Below the pieces are notes generated by a model. The model was given only the letters and a program-made list of their open reading frames with translations. It did no database searches and was not told where the DNA came from. A stretch of DNA of 37,509 nucleotides, taken from Actinomycetes bacterium. GTDB lineage: Bacteria; Actinomycetota; Actinomycetes; Actinomycetales; Cellulomonadaceae. Shown piece by piece: positions 34,929 to 37,509 of this stretch (position 1 is the first letter of the stretch; every line of letters begins with the position of its first letter). Both the position numbers and the translations under genes were made by a program. The DNA lies in the NCBI GenBank assembly GCA_021778635.1, contig JAJYCD010000026.1, positions 1 through 37,509 on the forward strand. The letters are read 5' to 3'.

Positions 34929-35839
34929 GCGTGTGGACCGCGGTACCGGCCGACGACTTCTGGCACCGCCTGTTCTCGTTCCAGAACTACGGCGAGCTCC
35001 TGGGCCTGGTGCACAACTCGCTGATCGCCGGCGCGGTGCTCGGGCTGGTCGGCGGGCTGGTCGGCGTGTTCGTGATGAACCGCGACATGGCGTTCGCCGT
35101 CCACGGCGTCAGCGAGATCTCCTTCGCCGGCGGCGCCGCGGCGCTCCTCGCGTCCGTCAGCGTCTCGCTCGGGGCGATCGTCGGATCGCTCGTCGCCGCG
35201 GTCCTCATCGGCATGCTCGGCTCGCGCGCCCGAGAGCGCAACTCGATCACGGGTGTGCTGATGCCGTTCGCGCTCGGCCTCGGCGTGCTGTTCCTCGCTC
35301 TGTACCAAGGGCGGTCGGCGAACAAGTTCGGCCTGCTCACCGGTCAGATCGTCGCCGTGGACAACCCTCAGCTGGCGTGGCTCGTCGGCACGTCCGTCGT
35401 CGTCGTCGTCGGAATGGCCGTGATCTGGCGCCCGCTGATGTTCGCGAGCGTGGACCCCGACGTCGCGGCGGCTCGTGGGGTGCCGGCGCGGTCGCTCTCC
35501 CTGGTCTTCATGGTGCTGCTCGCGCTCGCGGTCGCCATGGCGGTGCAGGTCGTCGGCGCGCTGCTGGTGCTCGCCCTGCTCGTCACCCCGGCGGCCGCCG
35601 CCGTGCGCGTGACCGCGTCGCCCGTGTGGGTGCCCGTCCTCAGCGTGCTGTTCGCCGTCGTCAGCGCGGTGGGCGGCATCATGCTGGCCCTCGGCGGCAG
35701 CATCCCGATCAGCCCCTACGTCACGACGATCTCGTTCCTCATCTACCTCGGGTGCCGGCTGGTGGGTGCCCGACGGGGGCGTCGCGGCTGGGCGCGGCGT
35801 TCCGGGGCACCGGTGGACGACGTCTCGGTCGAGGTCTGA
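34925..35839 (+). CDS. znuB: Metal ABC transporter permease (ZnuB-like)
   Basis: Membrane channel subunit of the zinc/manganese importer, ABC-3 family. The 304-aa protein has about eight helices from residue 37 on, with AVHGVSEISFAGGAAALL (about 59-76) and VVGALLVLALLVTPAAAA, both hallmarks of the family. A short GTC repeat (35395-35411) encodes a valine run. Last gene of the Zur-controlled operon. Confidence 0.95.
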   Translation: MSVWTAVPADDFWHRLFSFQNYGELLGLVHNSLIAGAVLGLVGGLVGVFVMNRDMAFAVHGVSEISFAGGAAALLASVSVSLGAIVGSLVAAVLIGMLGSRARERNSITGVLMPFALGLGVLFLALYQGRSANKFGLLTGQIVAVDNPQLAWLVGTSVVVVVGMAVIWRPLMFASVDPDVAAARGVPARSLSLVFMVLLALAVAMAVQVVGALLVLALLVTPAAAAVRVTASPVWVPVLSVLFAVVSAVGGIMLALGGSIPISPYVTTISFLIYLGCRLVGARRGRRGWARRSGAPVDDVSVEV

Positions 35840-35846
35840 GCGCTCG

Positions 35847-35868
35847 CCTGCCGTCTCTGTCCGGCGGG
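35847..35868. terminator. Possible terminator between znuB and uppS
   Basis: CCTGCCG and CGGCGGG form a 7-bp stem with one G-U pair and an 8-base loop, eight bases past the znuB stop. It could serve both convergent genes; no T-run is seen. Confidence 0.3.
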
Positions 35869-35912
35869 GTAGGCGGGTCTCGTGGGTCGGTGGGTCTTGC
35901 AGATGCCGAGGG

Positions 35913-36767
35913 TCACGACCAGGCGGGTGCCTCACCGACCCGCGAGGCACCGCCCGCCGCCGGCGCGTCGATCGCCGCCCCGTACCGACGGTCGCGACGC
36001 GCATAGTCCTCGACGGCGCGCCACAGGTGACGCCGGTCGATCGCCGGCCACGGCTCGGCCAGGAACGCGAGCTCGGCGTATGCGGACTGCCAGATCATGA
36101 AGTTCGAGATGCGCTGCTCGCCCGACGATCGGATGAACAGGTCGACGTCCGGCAGATCCGGCTCGTCGAGGTACCGCGCGACGGTGTTCTCGGTGACCTT
36201 CTCGGGGTCGAGCCGGCCGGCGGCGACCTCGCGCGCGATCGCCTTCGCCGCGTCGGCGATCTCGGCCCGTCCCCCGTAGTTCACGCACATCGTCAAGGTG
36301 CAGACGTCGTTGTCCCGCGTGAGCCGCTCGGCCTCCTCGAGCTCCGCGATCACCGAGCGCCACAGCCGTGGGCGACGCCCGGCCCACCGGACACGCACCC
36401 CCCAGTCGTGCATCGTGTCCCGGCGACGGCGCAGGACGTCGCGGTTGAAGCCCATGAGGAACCGCACCTCCTCCGGCGACCGCTTCCAGTTCTCGGTCGA
36501 GAACGCGTACGCCGAGATGTGCCGGACCCCGATCTCGATCGCCCCGGCCACGACGTCGAGCAGCACCGCCTCCCCCGCCGCGTGACCGGCGGTGCGCGGC
36601 AGCCCGCGCTCGTTCGCCCAGCGCCCGTTCCCGTCCATCACGATCGCGACGTGCTGCGGGACGAGCTCGCGCGGGACGGCCGGAGCCGTCGCCCCGCTCG
36701 GGTGCGGCGGCGGCGCGATCACGACGTGCGGCGCCGCGGGCGTGGAGCGCGGTCGGGAACGCGCCAT
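35913..36767 (-). CDS. uppS: Isoprenyl transferase (cis-prenyltransferase)
   Basis: Condenses isopentenyl diphosphate in cis onto an allylic primer, making polyprenyl carriers for cell-wall synthesis. The 284-aa protein has a variable N-terminus (1-38), [13 protein letters not shown] with catalytic Asp45, [20 protein letters not shown], and the C-terminal [19 protein letters not shown] signature. ATG at 36767 overlaps the recO stop by one base. Undecaprenyl or decaprenyl product length cannot be told from sequence alone, and actinobacteria often carry two such enzymes. Confidence 0.95.
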   Translation of the reverse strand: MARSRPRSTPAAPHVVIAPPPHPSGATAPAVPRELVPQHVAIVMDGNGRWANERGLPRTAGHAAGEAVLLDVVAGAIEIGVRHISAYAFSTENWKRSPEEVRFLMGFNRDVLRRRRDTMHDWGVRVRWAGRRPRLWRSVIAELEEAERLTRDNDVCTLTMCVNYGGRAEIADAAKAIAREVAAGRLDPEKVTENTVARYLDEPDLPDVDLFIRSSGEQRISNFMIWQSAYAELAFLAEPWPAIDRRHLWRAVEDYARRDRRYGAAIDAPAAGGASRVGEAPAWS

Positions 36768-37498
36768 CAGACACGCTCGATCATGCGGAGCGACCGCAGC
36801 TGGCGCTCGAGGTGGAACTGCACGAACGCCGAGACCAGGCCGTTCGCCTCACGACGGTGACGGTCACCGCTCGCCTCGGCAGCCGCCCAGTCACCACTGA
36901 GCAGCGCGGCGAGCAGCACGAACGTCTCCGGGGCCGGCGAGGTCGACCCGGGCGGGCGGCAGGTCGGGCAGACCGCGCCCCCGTGACCGAGCGAGAACGA
37001 GTGGTGCGGACCCGGCGCCCCGCACCGCGCGCACTCCGTGAAGCTCGGCGCCCAGCCCGCGATCGCCAGGGCGCGCAGGAGGTAGGAGTCGAGGACCAGC
37101 CCGGGCACGTGCTCGCGCTGGGCCAGCGCCCGGAGCGCACCGGCGAGGAGCCAGTACTGCGGTACCGCGGGCTCGTGCTCGGCCTCGACGAGGCGGTCGG
37201 CAGTCTCGAGCATCGCCGCGCCGGCCGTGTACAGGCTGTAGTCCTCGCTCAGCGCCCGACCGTGCGCGCCCAGGGTCTCGACCTGGGTGACGATGTCGAG
37301 GTTGCGTCCGGCGTGCAGCTGGATGTCGATCTGCATGAAGGGCTCGAGCCTCGACCCGAACCGGGACGACGTCCGCCGGACGCCCTTGCCGACCGCGCGC
37401 ACCTTCCCGTGGGTGCGGGTCAGGAGCGTGACGATCCGGTCCGCCTCCCCGAGCTTCTGGGTCCGCAGCACGATCGCCTCGTCGCGGTAGAGGCTCAC
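36767..37498 (-). CDS. recO: DNA repair protein RecO
   Basis: Mediator of RecFOR recombination that anneals and loads RecA on SSB-coated DNA. The 243-aa protein starts with an OB-fold ([20 protein letters not shown]), followed by a helical domain and a zinc site with four cysteines (Cys156, Cys159, Cys177, Cys180; CARC and CPTC). GTG at 37498 overlaps the stop of the upstream gene (GTGA, 37495-37498), and its own stop overlaps uppS. Confidence 0.95.
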   Translation of the reverse strand: MSLYRDEAIVLRTQKLGEADRIVTLLTRTHGKVRAVGKGVRRTSSRFGSRLEPFMQIDIQLHAGRNLDIVTQVETLGAHGRALSEDYSLYTAGAAMLETADRLVEAEHEPAVPQYWLLAGALRALAQREHVPGLVLDSYLLRALAIAGWAPSFTECARCGAPGPHHSFSLGHGGAVCPTCRPPGSTSPAPETFVLLAALLSGDWAAAEASGDRHRREANGLVSAFVQFHLERQLRSLRMIERV

Positions 37499-37509
37499 TG
37501 ATCCATCAT
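37495..37509 (-). CDS. Last four codons of a gene upstream of recO (partial)
   Basis: The minus strand from the right edge reads MMDQ then TGA, with the stop overlapping the recO GTG by four bases. This matches the overlapping style of the rest of the window and suggests a gene continuing beyond the edge. Too short to identify. Confidence 0.35.
   Translation of the reverse strand: MMDQ

Noticed and set aside
35395..35411. GTC trinucleotide repeat in znuB
   Set aside because: It only encodes a run of valines in a membrane helix; changes keep the frame and it is short.
35932..36774. A 280-codon minus-strand frame overlapping uppS
   Set aside because: Out-of-frame shadow of uppS, which has all family signatures.

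Overview
The window is very GC-rich, with GC-dominated third codon positions, many GTG starts and ATGA/GTGA gene overlaps. Its gene families (lipobox substrate-binding proteins, actinobacterial DnaG/Dgt, YibE/F, dimeric GlyRS, Zur-type metal uptake) point to an actinobacterium. A Cellulomonas-like member of the Micrococcales fits best, judged from gene content and not from any search. About two dozen protein genes fill the window and no gap exceeds 300 bases. I saw no rRNA, tRNA, CRISPR array, insertion sequence or prophage gene.

Region 1 (1-2.7 kb, + strand): the end of an uncertain upstream gene, then a zinc-dependent polyol/sugar dehydrogenase overlapping an FGGY sugar kinase, together a catabolic pair. 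Region 2 (2.8-11.2 kb, - strand): a six-gene sugar-uptake operon read as LacI regulator, lipoprotein binding protein, two ABC permeases, GH31 alpha-xylosidase-like enzyme and GH127 beta-L-arabinofuranosidase. Its promoter lies between two matching TCGAA-N4-TTCGA operators. A TCGG repeat covers the GH31 stop codon. Region 3 (11.3-14.7 kb, - strand): dnaG and dgt, directly downstream of the maltodextrin operon with no visible terminator between.

Region 4 (14.7-25.05 kb): alpha-glucan use. A malE-malF-malG-GH13 operon (-) diverges from a LacI-type regulator and a GH13 alpha-glucosidase (+), and a secreted lipoprotein alpha-amylase (-) converges on the latter. Together they would cut starch at the cell surface, import maltodextrins and hydrolyse them to glucose. 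CTTGCA-type half-sites occur upstream of both malE and the amylase. A perfect 14-bp hairpin sits between malE and malF. Neither sugar ABC system has its own ATPase, so a shared MsiK-type ATPase elsewhere is likely.

Region 5 (25.2-31.4 kb): dusB (tRNA dihydrouridine synthase), then a response regulator, histidine kinase, ABC-2 permease and ABC ATPase (all -), with a YibE/F membrane protein diverging (+). Region 6 (31.5-37.5 kb): glyS (-), then a znuABC-type metal uptake operon (+) behind a clear Zur box, then uppS and recO (-). At the right edge four codons of a further gene overlap recO.

Most of the window is conventional. The observations most worth a second look are the TCGG repeat that could switch the GH31 reading frame into an overlap with GH127, the paired operators, the malE-malF hairpin, the predicted H-H-E-E metal site of the Zur-controlled binding protein, and the uncharacterised YibE/F gene beside a two-component/ABC module.
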